64,000 nt of DNA from Hydrogenibacillus schlegelii. GTDB lineage: Bacteria > Bacillota > Bacilli > Thermicanales > DSM-22653. The DNA is taken from NCBI RefSeq assembly GCF_001653195.1, contig NZ_JXBB01000001.1:124001-188000 (forward strand), in the 5' to 3' direction. Below the pieces are notes generated by a model. That model did not search any database and was not told where the DNA came from. It worked only from the letters and a program-made list of their open reading frames with translations. How positions within the stretch are numbered: the stretch's first letter is position 1; every line of letters begins with the position of its first letter. A program made the translations under genes and the position numbers. Positions 53,568 through 62,587 of this stretch are shown piece by piece.

Positions 53568-55595
53568 TCACCTGCGGCGCCACGCCGCCGCCGTCTCGAT
53601 GTAAAAAGAAAGAACTTCGGGATTTTGCATCGACCCGGGATTGACCGCCCGCTCCGGCGGCACGCCGAGGAAGAGTTTTTTCACCGGCACTTCCATCTTT
53701 TTGCCGTTCAACGTCCGGGGGACGCCGGGGGCGGCGACGATCCGATCCGGCACGTGCCGCGGCGAAAGGCGCCGGCGGATCTCCAGCCGGATTTTCTCCT
53801 CCAGGGACGAATCGACCGCGGCGCCCTCCGCCGGCACGACGAAAAGGACGAGTTCCGGTGTGCCGTCCGGCCGGGAGAGGTCGATGACGAGGCTGTCGGC
53901 CACTTCCGGCAGCGCTTCGACGACGCGGTAAAAGTCGCTCGTTCCCATCCGGACGCCCTGCCGGTTGATCGTCGCGTCGGAGCGGCCGGTGATGACGGCG
54001 CTTCCCCGTTCGGTGATTTTCACCCAGTCGCCGTGGCGCCAGACGCCGGGGAAGACGTCGAAGTAGCTTTCCCGGTAGCGCGTCCCGTCGGGGTCGTGCC
54101 AGAAAAAGACCGGCATCGACGGCATCGGCGCCGTGAGGACGAGCTCGCCGACTTCCCCGACGACGCTTCGCCCCGCCTCGTCGAAGGCCGCCACCGCCGC
54201 CCCGAGGGCCGGCCCCTGCAGCTCCCCGGCGCGAACCGGAAGGAGCGGGACGCCCCCCAGAAAGGCGGTGCAGACGTCCGTTCCGCCGCTTACGGACGCG
54301 AGCCAGACGTCGTCCTTGACCGCCGCGTACACCCAGGCGAACCCTTCCGGCGGAAGCGGCGCGCCGGTCGAACCGATCGTCTTCAGCGCCGAAAGATCGA
54401 ACCGCTCCCGGGGAACAAAACCGCTTTTTTGCAAAGCCATGAGATACGGCGCGCTCGTGCCGAAGACCGTCATCCGGGTCTCTTCGGCAAAGCGCCAGAG
54501 GGCCCCGAGGTCGGGGAAGGCGGGAGACCCGTCGTAGAGGAGAACCGCCGCGCCGACGAGAAGTCCACTGATGAGAAAATTCCACATCATCCAGCCGGTC
54601 GTCGTGTACCAGAAAAACCGATCGCCGGGTTGAACGTCGAGCTGAAGGGCGAGCGCCTTCAAGTGTTCGAGGAGGATGCCGCCGTGGCTCTGGACGATCG
54701 GCTTCGGGAGGCCCGTCGTCCCGGAGCTGAACAGGATCCAGAGGGGATGGTCGAACGGCACCGGATCGAACCGGAGCGGCGGATCGTCGCCGCCGAGACG
54801 AAGCCAGTCGTCCCACAAGAACACGGCGCCGGGGCCGCCGGATGCCAATGCCTCCCGCCGCGCGACGTCCGGAAAGGCGCCGTCGTCCGCTTCGCCGAGG
54901 CGCACCGGCAAAAGGATCGTCGCTTCCAGCGAAGGGAGGGCGTGTCTAAGCGCCCGGAGGATGTCCCGGCGGTCATGCCGCCGGCCGCCGTACCGGTAGG
55001 CGGGAACAAAAAAGAGCACCTTCGGTTCGATCTGACCGAAGCGGTCGAGGATCCCTTCGGCGCCGAAGTCGGGCGAGCTCGACGACCAGACGGCGCCGAG
55101 GGAGGCCGCCGCGAGAAAAGCGATGAGCGCTTCCGGGCCGTTTGATGCCACCGCCGCGACGCGGTCTCCCCGCCGGACGCCGAGGCGCTCGAGGCCGGCC
55201 CGCGCCCGGGCGACCGCCCATTTGAGCTCTTCCCAGGAGAGCGTCTCCAGGGGGAGCCCTTCCGTCTTGGCGAGGACCGCCGGCCCCCCCTCTCGGGCGT
55301 GGCGGAAGGCGTGCTCCGCGTAGTTGAGCTCGGCGCCTTCAAACCACCGGGCGCCGGGCATCGTCCGGGCGGAGAGGACCGACCGGTACGGCCGATGCGC
55401 CCGAACGGCGAAAAACTCCCAGACCGACGCCCAGAACGCTTCCAGATCCTCGACCGACCACCGCCAGAGGGCGAAATAATCGTCAAACTCCATCCCTCGG
55501 CTCTCCTTGAGCCAGCGCATATAACGGCGCAAGGTCGACGCTTCGACCCGCTCGGTCGGCGGCGTCCAAAGGAGCGTCCCTTCCTGAACGGTCAT
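53568..55595 (-). CDS. Acetoacetyl-CoA synthetase
   Basis: 675 residues, the length of AacS. The adenylation P-loop is FSSGTTGLPKPIVQSHGG; the AacS-type phrases YTTTGWMMWNFLISGLLVGA, GRSDATINRQGVRMGTSDFYRVVE and the catalytic Lys in NGKKMEVPVKK are all present. It activates acetoacetate (ketone-body or PHB breakdown product) to acetoacetyl-CoA. GGAGGG precedes the ATG. Single-gene unit, convergent with nikR. Acetyl-CoA synthetase is less likely because of these phrases. Confidence 0.92.
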   Translation of the reverse strand: MTVQEGTLLWTPPTERVEASTLRRYMRWLKESRGMEFDDYFALWRWSVEDLEAFWASVWEFFAVRAHRPYRSVLSARTMPGARWFEGAELNYAEHAFRHAREGGPAVLAKTEGLPLETLSWEELKWAVARARAGLERLGVRRGDRVAAVASNGPEALIAFLAAASLGAVWSSSSPDFGAEGILDRFGQIEPKVLFFVPAYRYGGRRHDRRDILRALRHALPSLEATILLPVRLGEADDGAFPDVARREALASGGPGAVFLWDDWLRLGGDDPPLRFDPVPFDHPLWILFSSGTTGLPKPIVQSHGGILLEHLKALALQLDVQPGDRFFWYTTTGWMMWNFLISGLLVGAAVLLYDGSPAFPDLGALWRFAEETRMTVFGTSAPYLMALQKSGFVPRERFDLSALKTIGSTGAPLPPEGFAWVYAAVKDDVWLASVSGGTDVCTAFLGGVPLLPVRAGELQGPALGAAVAAFDEAGRSVVGEVGELVLTAPMPSMPVFFWHDPDGTRYRESYFDVFPGVWRHGDWVKITERGSAVITGRSDATINRQGVRMGTSDFYRVVEALPEVADSLVIDLSRPDGTPELVLFVVPAEGAAVDSSLEEKIRLEIRRRLSPRHVPDRIVAAPGVPRTLNGKKMEVPVKKLFLGVPPERAVNPGSMQNPEVLSFYIETAAAWRRR

Positions 55596-55904
55596 CGCCG
55601 TCCCTCCAGTCTACCTTAATTCAAGGCTTTTCTTCGTTCGAGACTTTTATTCATTCAGACTTTTCATCGATCGGCGCTCGGCGACTTTGGCGGCCTAGAC
55701 GGCCGCCGTCTTAAAACCGCGACACGCCGCGGCGCGGCCGGACTTCCGGCGCTGAATGGGATTTTATATTTCGGCGATCGAGGAAAGGCCGCATGCGCCC
55801 CTGCGGCCGTTTTTGCTATGATAGCGGGCAAGGGAAGATCGTCCGGATAATCAGACCGGGGCCACCACGCGCCGAAACGGCCTCGGCCGAAAGGGGGACG
55901 CCCG
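55596..55904. other. Intergenic region
   Basis: The first 60 bp (towards the acetoacetyl-CoA synthetase start) contain short AT-rich repeats of GACTTTT. A hairpin GGCCGC / GCGGCC with GTTTTT lies at about 55788-55813, and a -10-like TATGAT at 55817-55822 precedes the S-component gene. No clear -35 and no recognisable FMN riboswitch were found. Confidence 0.4.
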
Positions 55905-56492
55905 ATGGACCGGCGCCTTTCGCGCCTTTCGCTCCTCGCCGCGATGGGGGCGCTTTCGTTCATCCTCATGCTGTTCGAAGTGCCGCTTCCGCCCTTTCCG
56001 CCGTTTTTAAAGGTCGACGCCGGGGATCTTCCCGCCCTCTTGACCGCCCTCCTCTACGGCCCCGGGGCCGGGATCGGCATCGAAGGGATCAAAAACGTCT
56101 TGCACTACTTGATCCGGGGCGGCGAGGCGGGGCTTCCGATCGGTCAAGCGGCGAACTTTCTCGCCGGATCGGTGTACGTCTCCGTCGCCGCCTGGGCGTA
56201 CGGCCGGCGGAGTGACGCGGCCGGTCTTGCGGTGGGGCTTGCGCTGGGTTCCCTGCTGACCGCCGTCGCCATGGCCGCGGCGAACTATTTCTTCCTCTTT
56301 CCGCTCTACATCGCCGTTCTCCATTATCCGATCGCCCGGGAAGACATCCTGCCGCTCATCCTGACCGCCATTTTCCCGTTCAACCTCGTCAAAGGCGGGC
56401 TCATCGGCATCGTCGCCTTCGCCCTCTACAGCCGGCTGCACGGATGGATTCGCGAACGGCGAGCGACGGAAGTTTCGGCGGAAAGGCGATAA
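55905..56492 (+). CDS. ECF transporter S component (RibU-like)
   Basis: 195 residues, about six membrane helices. It begins RRLSRLSLLAAMGALSFILMLFEVPLPPFPPFLKVDAGDLPALL, close in pattern to riboflavin-type S components (the FLKxDxSDxP phrase), and later has GIEGIKNVLHYLI and FPLYIAVLHYPI. S components bind a vitamin outside and use a shared EcfA-T module, which is not in the window apart from the nickel set. Riboflavin is the best guess, not proven. AAGGGGG lies upstream. Confidence 0.85.
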   Translation: MDRRLSRLSLLAAMGALSFILMLFEVPLPPFPPFLKVDAGDLPALLTALLYGPGAGIGIEGIKNVLHYLIRGGEAGLPIGQAANFLAGSVYVSVAAWAYGRRSDAAGLAVGLALGSLLTAVAMAAANYFFLFPLYIAVLHYPIAREDILPLILTAIFPFNLVKGGLIGIVAFALYSRLHGWIRERRATEVSAERR

Positions 56493-56601
56493 CGACCACC
56501 TCTCCGGCACCGCCGGCACGACGATCCACCGGGGCGGGTCTCCCTCGGCGCCGGCGGATCTCCATTCGGGCCCCCGTTCCCGTCCACTTTCGGATCGGCC
56601 G

Positions 56602-58191
56602 TCAGCGGTCGTCGAAAGCAGAGAGCCGATCCGGCCGCAGGGCATACAAGACGTCGCCGGCGGAGCTCGGGGCGTGGAGGAAGAGGTCCGCGCCGCTTCC
56701 CCAGAGGCCACCGAACCAGGTCCCGGGTTCCCCGAGCTCTCCGGAGGCGGCGAACCAGGTGATGCGATCGGTCGAATCGATATGCGGCAGGCGGAAGAGG
56801 GCCGGCGGCCGCTCGGGCAGGGAGCGGCCGTCGAGGCTCACGCCCCAGAGAGTCGTCCTGTCCGGAGCAAACGTCTTTACCAGAGGCAGCCGATCCGGAG
56901 CGATGGGCACGGGAAGCCGCGCTTTCCGAACCCCTGCTGCCCTGTCGGCAGGAAGCTCGGCGCGCCAGACGGAAAACGACGACGGGCCGACGTCCATGAG
57001 GTAGATTTCGCGCGATGCCGACGCCACCACCGTCCGGCCATCCGGCGCGACGGCCCACGCGGTCTCGATGACCGGTTCGTCGAGGACGGTTTGCGGGGCG
57101 CCGTCCGACTGCCTCAGGTCGAAGCGAACGATCCCTCCCCGGCTCGGCTCGGAAGCATAAACGCTCGCCTCTTCCCGGCCGAAGAGGACCGCCTCGACCG
57201 GCCACGCAAGTTCCGCAACGTGGATGATGTATTGAAAGGGCCCGATGCTGCCACCGCCGTCTCCGCGGGCCCGGTAGACCCGTCGGGCGCCGGCCGGGTC
57301 GTCGATCGGGACGACGTCGACCCCGGCGAGGTGGGCGATGGCCACCCGACCGCCGTCCGGCGAAAAGACGACGGAAAAAACCGGCGCCACCGCTTCAAGA
57401 AGCGGTCGCCGCTCGCCCGTCGAGACGTCGATGAACGCCAGGGAACACGAAAGCCCGCTCACGCCCTTGGCACCGACCGAGGCCTTCTCGAGGGCGAGAC
57501 CCCTGTCGAAGCACACCGGCGCGCCGGCGACGACCGCCCCACCGTCCGGGCGGACGGCGGCCGGTTCGAGCGACAACGACGCCAGAGGCTCAAACGCCTC
57601 CGTCACGGACGGAGCAAACGGCCGGTAGCGAAAGAGGGCGTATCCGCCCTTGGGTTCCTCGGCTGCCTTCCGCTCTTCCGGGTCGGCCGGCATCTGGGCG
57701 GCCGGCGCATCGGCGGCGGTCGCTGCCCCGGTCCCTGACCTTACCCCCGGTAGGCCAACCGCCGATGCGCCGCCTTCCAGCTCGACGGCGAGAACGAGCG
57801 TGCCGTCCCTCGGCGCCGCCGGCGCCGCAAGGAGCCTTCCCGGAAGGAAGAGCCGCTCGATGCCGGGGACGACGGCCTGAACGCCGGCTGCGTGATCGCT
57901 TCGCTCCGGCGGCCGGGCCGCCTCGTTTCCGCCGGGAGCTCCCGCGTTTCCCCCGACGGCGCCGGGCGCTGCCGACGATCGGTCGGTCGTTCCGTCTGAG
58001 TCGCCGGACGAGCCGGGCGGCCTTTTTGGCGAAGCCTCGTTTCGGATCCCCTCGCCGGAAGATGCCTCCGGCCGCTCGGAGGTCGCCGGACTTTTTTGAC
58101 ATCCGATCAAACCGAAAGCCGCCGCAAACAGCAGCCAGAGCACCCCCGCAACCCCGACGCGCCTCACGGACGGCCGCCACGCTTTTCGCAC
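56602..58191 (-). CDS. Lipoprotein with probable beta-propeller domain
   Basis: 529 residues. The signal peptide ends in LIGC (Cys31), a lipobox, so it is anchored outside the membrane. A 90-residue Ser/Gly/Pro-rich linker follows. The rest has repeated blocks of the type SPDGGRVAIAHLAGVDVV, APDGRTVVASASREIYLMD and APDRTTLWGVSLDGRSL, each like one blade of a WD40/TolB-type propeller. No enzyme motif is seen. I do not recognise a named family. It is downstream of the IS607-like element and seems intact. Confidence 0.72.
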   Translation of the reverse strand: MRKAWRPSVRRVGVAGVLWLLFAAAFGLIGCQKSPATSERPEASSGEGIRNEASPKRPPGSSGDSDGTTDRSSAAPGAVGGNAGAPGGNEAARPPERSDHAAGVQAVVPGIERLFLPGRLLAAPAAPRDGTLVLAVELEGGASAVGLPGVRSGTGAATAADAPAAQMPADPEERKAAEEPKGGYALFRYRPFAPSVTEAFEPLASLSLEPAAVRPDGGAVVAGAPVCFDRGLALEKASVGAKGVSGLSCSLAFIDVSTGERRPLLEAVAPVFSVVFSPDGGRVAIAHLAGVDVVPIDDPAGARRVYRARGDGGGSIGPFQYIIHVAELAWPVEAVLFGREEASVYASEPSRGGIVRFDLRQSDGAPQTVLDEPVIETAWAVAPDGRTVVASASREIYLMDVGPSSFSVWRAELPADRAAGVRKARLPVPIAPDRLPLVKTFAPDRTTLWGVSLDGRSLPERPPALFRLPHIDSTDRITWFAASGELGEPGTWFGGLWGSGADLFLHAPSSAGDVLYALRPDRLSAFDDR

Positions 58192-58350
58192 CCCGATCCC
58201 TCCTGTCCGGCCGATCGCCCTTTCGTCCTGCCAATTTCTGCTTCAGGTTCTCCCCTCTTCGGGGTCTCCCCTGCCATCGTGATTCGCCCTGGCGCCGCGT
58301 TTTCCTCTCACGTCCGGCGATGGGCCGGCCTTTTGGAGCGCCGCCGGGCG

Positions 58351-58690
58351 GAGGTCAACTTTCCCTATACAAAGCTAAACAAACTCTAGCTTTGTACCAG
58401 GTACTCGCTGTGCAGACAAAGGCCTTTCGCCTTTGCCGACGGCTCCCTCCACTGCCGTCTGGCCGGCCCGGCATCTCTGCTGCGGGGAGGGCCATATCTG
58501 CCCGGTTCGAACCCACGGCTGCCGGGCCGCTTCCCGGCGTTTTCCGTCCCTCAGGCGCTTCGCCATCGGGCTCATACCGGGAGGGGGAGTGACCCCGCCT
58601 ACCCGCCGCCCCTTTGCCCCCACCCCCTGGTGTTGCCGGAAACCCGGGCCGCTCCCGGCAGGGAAGAACGGCGGGCTTAAGAAAGAAATC
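58351..58690 (-). ncRNA. Candidate omega-RNA (reRNA) region of copy 2
   Basis: A 340-bp non-coding tail of the element, conserved with copy 1 except for a patch at about 58480-58525 where bases differ but a stem is still possible (GGGCC ... GGCCC type). If it is a guide RNA, its guide is the host sequence from 58350 downwards, different from that of copy 1. Inferred from position and conservation. Confidence 0.5.
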
Positions 58691-60178
58691 TTAACCCGAT
58701 TCAACGAAGATCGTTTCGACCCAGACGGAAGGGGTGAAACCCTTGATGTTGAAGGAACGGGCAATTTTCTTTCGGGTCGCTTTAAACATCCCGTAGAGCT
58801 TTCCCCAGAGCTTCCCGTGCGTCCATCCTTCCCCGGGCGAACGTCCGAGAAGCTTCTGGAGCAAGCCCTTCGGCACCTTCTCTTTGAACCCCAGCGCCCG
58901 GCGGGCGATGACCAGGGCCGCCGCCTGGTGGGCGTTCAGTCCGTAAGTCTCGGCGTATTTGAAAAAGCCGATGAGCGAAGTGTAGGCCGCGGGAACGGTA
59001 AATACGGCGATGCCGCGTTTTCTTAAAGCGACGATGAGACGGGTAAAAAGCAGCTTTTTGGCGAAGTTGTGGGTGATGCGGTTGAATACCTTGTTGGTAT
59101 CGTGGTCCTGGGCGAAGGAAAGTTCCTCCAGAGCCACCTGCCTTACGCCTAAGGACGCGAGCCATTCGGCCACCTCACCGGCCAGGTTGCCGGCGATCCA
59201 CTCCCGCTTTTCATGGGAGGCATGCACCAGATCCGGACTCCAGAAACAGCGGGAAACCTTAAAGTTGCCGTTCGGCAAGGCCACGGTGACGGCCACTACA
59301 TCCGGGTTCAGATCGATCCCGGCCAGAGCCTGGCTTCTGTCCGGGACAGGGAGCGGATCGCTTTTCAGGGGAAAGGAGATGAAGCAGTCGAATCGGTCGT
59401 CTTTCCGCACGACCCGAACGGTGTAAGCCTCGCCGGCATCCAGGTGTTTCTGAAGAAGGGATCTATACCTCGCCGGGACCTCAAGCGGCACGGTGACCCA
59501 GTCCGCCTCATCCCTTCGACGACCGGGGTTCCTTCCCGGCAGCGGAGGAAGGTAGACGTTGAGCCGGAAGGAATCGGTCAGCGGATCATGGACGATTTCG
59601 GTGTTCGCATTGCCGTGCTGACCTTCCAGTCCCTTCTGGTTGGCCTGGCCCACGGAGTAGAAAGCGTTCGATCTCAGTTCCCGCCACTTCTCCCGGGAGA
59701 GCTTTCCCCGCTGAAGCTTGAGCAGGTTCTTCTTGCCGCCGAAGACGGCAGGCGGAACTTCACCGCGGTCCTGAAAAGCTTTCCAGGAGGCGAGTCTGGC
59801 CCGGAGCCGATCGAGCCGCATCTGGATGCCCCGGCGGCGGAGTTTATCCTTCGTACGCTCCAGCTTCTCCGCGGCCTTTTCGATCTTGGCCTCCAGGTCC
59901 GAAACGTGCATGTCCACCTGATCTTTCTGACTCTCGAGGGTGGCCTTTGCGTCCTCCACGGCCCACTGGCACCAGCGGGCGTTGGGGAAGAACTTTTGAT
60001 AGAGGTCCTTGACGATTTCGCCCGTCTTCTTTCCCCGCCTCAGCGCCTGGTAGGCGGTGCGCCGGGCCGTCTGGTATCGACTCATGAAGGAAATGAGCTC
60101 GGCTTTTGCCGTCTCATTCGGGTATATCCGGCCCGGGATTGTCACCATGTCGGCGGGTTTTCTTGGCTTCAGCCGCAT
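58691..60178 (-). CDS. tnpB: TnpB-related RuvC-like nuclease, IS607-type element copy 2
   Basis: 495 residues, differing from the first copy (2266-3768) at scattered positions (for example LEELSFAQDHD instead of LEELFFAQDHD, and NPDVVAVTV instead of NPNVVAATV) and lacking a five-residue N-terminal duplication. RuvC-I Asp and RuvC-II Glu are kept; the RuvC-III position is again His in LNAHQAAALVIARR, and no zinc ribbon is present. That both copies are open while both tnpA genes are broken suggests selection on tnpB. Confidence 0.85.
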   Translation of the reverse strand: MRLKPRKPADMVTIPGRIYPNETAKAELISFMSRYQTARRTAYQALRRGKKTGEIVKDLYQKFFPNARWCQWAVEDAKATLESQKDQVDMHVSDLEAKIEKAAEKLERTKDKLRRRGIQMRLDRLRARLASWKAFQDRGEVPPAVFGGKKNLLKLQRGKLSREKWRELRSNAFYSVGQANQKGLEGQHGNANTEIVHDPLTDSFRLNVYLPPLPGRNPGRRRDEADWVTVPLEVPARYRSLLQKHLDAGEAYTVRVVRKDDRFDCFISFPLKSDPLPVPDRSQALAGIDLNPDVVAVTVALPNGNFKVSRCFWSPDLVHASHEKREWIAGNLAGEVAEWLASLGVRQVALEELSFAQDHDTNKVFNRITHNFAKKLLFTRLIVALRKRGIAVFTVPAAYTSLIGFFKYAETYGLNAHQAAALVIARRALGFKEKVPKGLLQKLLGRSPGEGWTHGKLWGKLYGMFKATRKKIARSFNIKGFTPSVWVETIFVESG

Positions 60179-60664
60179 CCGTCATGGCCTCCCGCACCCT
60201 TTGGCGAAACTCCTTGCTGCGTGAGCCGTACAGTTTGGCCGAAAAAACGGTGAGGATGGAGAGCATGTCCTGCACCAGTTCTTCCTGCGGGGACTTTGCT
60301 TCGTCTCCGTTCACCACTTCGACCTTCACGCCGAAGGCATTGAGGTAGCGTTCGATGTAGGAAAAGCCGAACCTGGCCAGGCGGTCTTTGAATTCGACCA
60401 CCACCCGGTCCATCTGGCCTTCGCGGGCCATTTTGAAAAGCCGGGCCAATCCTTTGCGTTTTTCATTGAGTCCGGAGCCCTGTTCGGCGATGACGGCGAC
60501 CACTTCATAACCCCTGGCCCGGCAGTGTTCCTCCAGGCGCTGCCTCTGGCGTTCCAGGTTACCCGCTCCGGCCTGCCTGGCCGAAGATACAAAGTGATGG
60601 GGTGCACACCCAGGATTTCGGCGGCTTTGCGGAGCGGATAGTGTTCTTCCGGATCACGTCTCAT
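60114..60664 (-). pseudogene. tnpA: Serine recombinase tnpA of IS607-like copy 2, internal deletion
   Basis: The start is intact: MRRDPEEHYPLRKAAEILGVHPITL, a MerR-like helix-turn-helix. The DNA then skips about 125 bp, removing the wing and the catalytic Ser segment (LYARVSS), and continues out of frame. The remainder is open at 60114-60503: GSGLNEKRKGLARLFK, RLARFGFSYIERYLNAFG and a C-terminus that overlaps tnpB. Together with copy 1, a complete ancestral TnpA of about 225 residues can be rebuilt. Confidence 0.82.
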
Positions 60665-60794
60665 GGCTTAAGAATAGCATTGATTAGGAAAAGAGGCAAC
60701 TGCTGGTTGGATCAGAACAAGACAGTCCCTTTGCCGGCCTACACGCCCCGCCCGAATGACGTCCTTCTCGGCACTTCACTCGGACCCGGCCATT

Positions 60795-61110
60795 TTACGC
60801 GAAGCCGTTACGTGGATCCGTCAGAGCCGCGTGGGCCAGTCCGACGCCGACAAGGATCAACGCGCTTCCGACCCAAAGCGGCGCCGTCAGCCATTCCCCG
60901 AGGAAAAGCGCGCCGAAGAAAAGACCGGGAACCGGGACGTAAGGCACCGATCGGGGGGCGGTCGCCATATTGAGGCGATCGAGGAGCCAAAACCAGAGAG
61001 AAAACCCAGCGAGGTTTGCTCGGCCGGAAGCTTGAGCATCGCGGCGTTGACCAGTCGTAGACGGCCGTCGTCTGGACGAGCCCCAAGGTCATTAGCGCCG
61101 GCGGGAGTGA
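60795..61110 (-). pseudogene. Remnant of an EamA/DMT transporter gene
   Basis: The minus-strand frame ending at 60795 reads GFSLWFWLLDRLNMATA, VPYVPVPGLFFGALFLGEWL and GSALILVGVGLAHAAL, the last two helices of a DMT (EamA) permease. Upstream the likeness continues in another frame (LGLVQTTAVY), and the first eight helices are missing before gatB. So only a frameshifted C-terminal fragment remains. Confidence 0.7.
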
Positions 61111-61136
61111 AGGGATTGATTTGGACGAACGGGCCC

Positions 61137-62570
61137 TCACCGTACGGCGATCTCTTCCAGGAGGAGCCGGTTGACGAGCTCGGGATTGGCCTTCCCCTTC
61201 GTCGCCTTCATCACCTGGCCGACGAGGAAGCCTAGGGCGCGGTCTTTACCGTTCTTGTAATCGAGGACCGACTGCGCGTTGGCGTCGAGCACCTGGAGGA
61301 CGATCGGCCGCAGCGCCTCGGGATCGGCGATCTGTACCAGCCCTTTCTCCTGGACGATCGCCTCGGGGTCTCGGTCCGTCTCCAAGAGTTCCTTGAAGAT
61401 CTCTTTGGCGATCTTCCCGCTGATGGTCCCCTTGTGGATCAGGGTGATCAGCTTGCCGAGGTTGGCCGGCGACAGCTTGACGTCGCGCACCTCGATGCCT
61501 TGGGCGTTGACGTGGCCCATGAGCTCGACCATCACCCAGTTGGCCGCCGCCTTCGGATCCCGGCAGTGCTCGACCACCTTCTCGTAGTAATCGGACAGGT
61601 CCTTCGAGGCTGTCAGCACCCCCGCGTCATACGCCGACAGGCCGTAGTCGCGCATGTACCGTTCGCGCCGCGCGTCGGGCAGCTCCGGCAGCTCGGCCTT
61701 CACCTGCTCCACCCACGCGCGGTCGATGACGAGGCGCACGAGGTCCGGCTCGGGGAAGTAGCGGTAGTCGTGGGCCTCCTCCTTCCCGCGCATGGGCACG
61801 GTGATCTCCTTCTGCTCGTCCCAGCGCCGCGTCTCCTGCTCCACGACACCGCCGGCGGTGAGAATCTCCCGCTGGCGCCTCTCCTCATACTCCAGCCCTT
61901 TCTGGACGAAGCGGAAGGAGTTGAGGTTTTTCAGCTCCGTCTTCGTGCCGAAGGCGTCGGCGCCGACGGGACGCAGGGAGATGTTGGCGTCGCAGCGCAG
62001 CGAGCCCTCTTCCATCTTCACGTCGGAGACACCGGTGTAAAGGAGAATCAGGCGCAGCGTTTCGAGAAAGATCCGCGCCTCTTCCGGCGAGCGCAGGTCC
62101 GGCTCGGTGACGATCTCGATGAGCGGCACGCCGACGCGGTTGAAGTCGACGAGGGTATGGTGGCCGCCCTCGGCGTGGAACGACTTCCCGGCGTCCTCCT
62201 CGAGGTGCAGGCGGGCAATGCCGACGCGCTTTTTACGCCCGCCCACCTCGATGTCCACCCACCCGTTTTTGGCCAAGGGCTGGTCGTACTGGGAAATCTG
62301 ATACGCCTTGGGCAGGTCAGGGTAGAAGTAGTTTTTGCGGTCAAATTTGCACACTTCGGCGATCTCGCAGTTCAAGGCCAGCGCCGCTTTCATCGCGTAC
62401 TCCACCGCCTGACGGTTGAGCACGGGCAAAACACCCGGATGGCCGAGGCAGACCGGGCAGACGTTGGTGTTGGGCGGGGCGCCGAAGGCCGTGGAACAGC
62501 CGCAGAAGATCTTCGACTTCGTCGCCAGCTCGACGTGCACTTCCAGCCCGATGACCGTCTCGAAGTTCAT
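61137..62570 (-). CDS. gatB: Asp/Glu-tRNA amidotransferase subunit B
   Basis: 477 residues from the ATG at 62570, the start that gives [15 protein letters not shown]; an upstream ATG adds seven residues. The family motifs are [33 protein letters not shown] and the zinc Cys pair CGCS. The C-terminal YqeY-like tail domain ends with [16 protein letters not shown]. It phosphorylates the misacylated Glu-tRNA-Gln/Asp-tRNA-Asn for amidation. Follows gatA with an 18-bp gap. Confidence 0.97.
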   Translation of the reverse strand: MNFETVIGLEVHVELATKSKIFCGCSTAFGAPPNTNVCPVCLGHPGVLPVLNRQAVEYAMKAALALNCEIAEVCKFDRKNYFYPDLPKAYQISQYDQPLAKNGWVDIEVGGRKKRVGIARLHLEEDAGKSFHAEGGHHTLVDFNRVGVPLIEIVTEPDLRSPEEARIFLETLRLILLYTGVSDVKMEEGSLRCDANISLRPVGADAFGTKTELKNLNSFRFVQKGLEYEERRQREILTAGGVVEQETRRWDEQKEITVPMRGKEEAHDYRYFPEPDLVRLVIDRAWVEQVKAELPELPDARRERYMRDYGLSAYDAGVLTASKDLSDYYEKVVEHCRDPKAAANWVMVELMGHVNAQGIEVRDVKLSPANLGKLITLIHKGTISGKIAKEIFKELLETDRDPEAIVQEKGLVQIADPEALRPIVLQVLDANAQSVLDYKNGKDRALGFLVGQVMKATKGKANPELVNRLLLEEIAVR

Positions 62571-62587
62571 CGTCCGTTCCCTTTCCC

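Larger units (their letters stand above)
58351..60711 (-). mobile_element. IS607-like element copy 2 (decayed recombinase, intact tnpB)
   Basis: Same ends as copy 1: GAGGTCAACTTTCC at 58351 and TGCTGGTTGGA ending at 60711. It is about 90 bp longer because its tnpA has lost a different segment. Flanks: the lipoprotein gene on one side and the EamA remnant on the other. Contents on the minus strand: broken tnpA, tnpB, conserved non-coding end. Confidence 0.85.

Noticed and set aside
55780-55904. FMN riboswitch before the RibU-like gene
   Set aside because: The conserved RFN element sequences were not found; only a short hairpin and a -10-like box are present.
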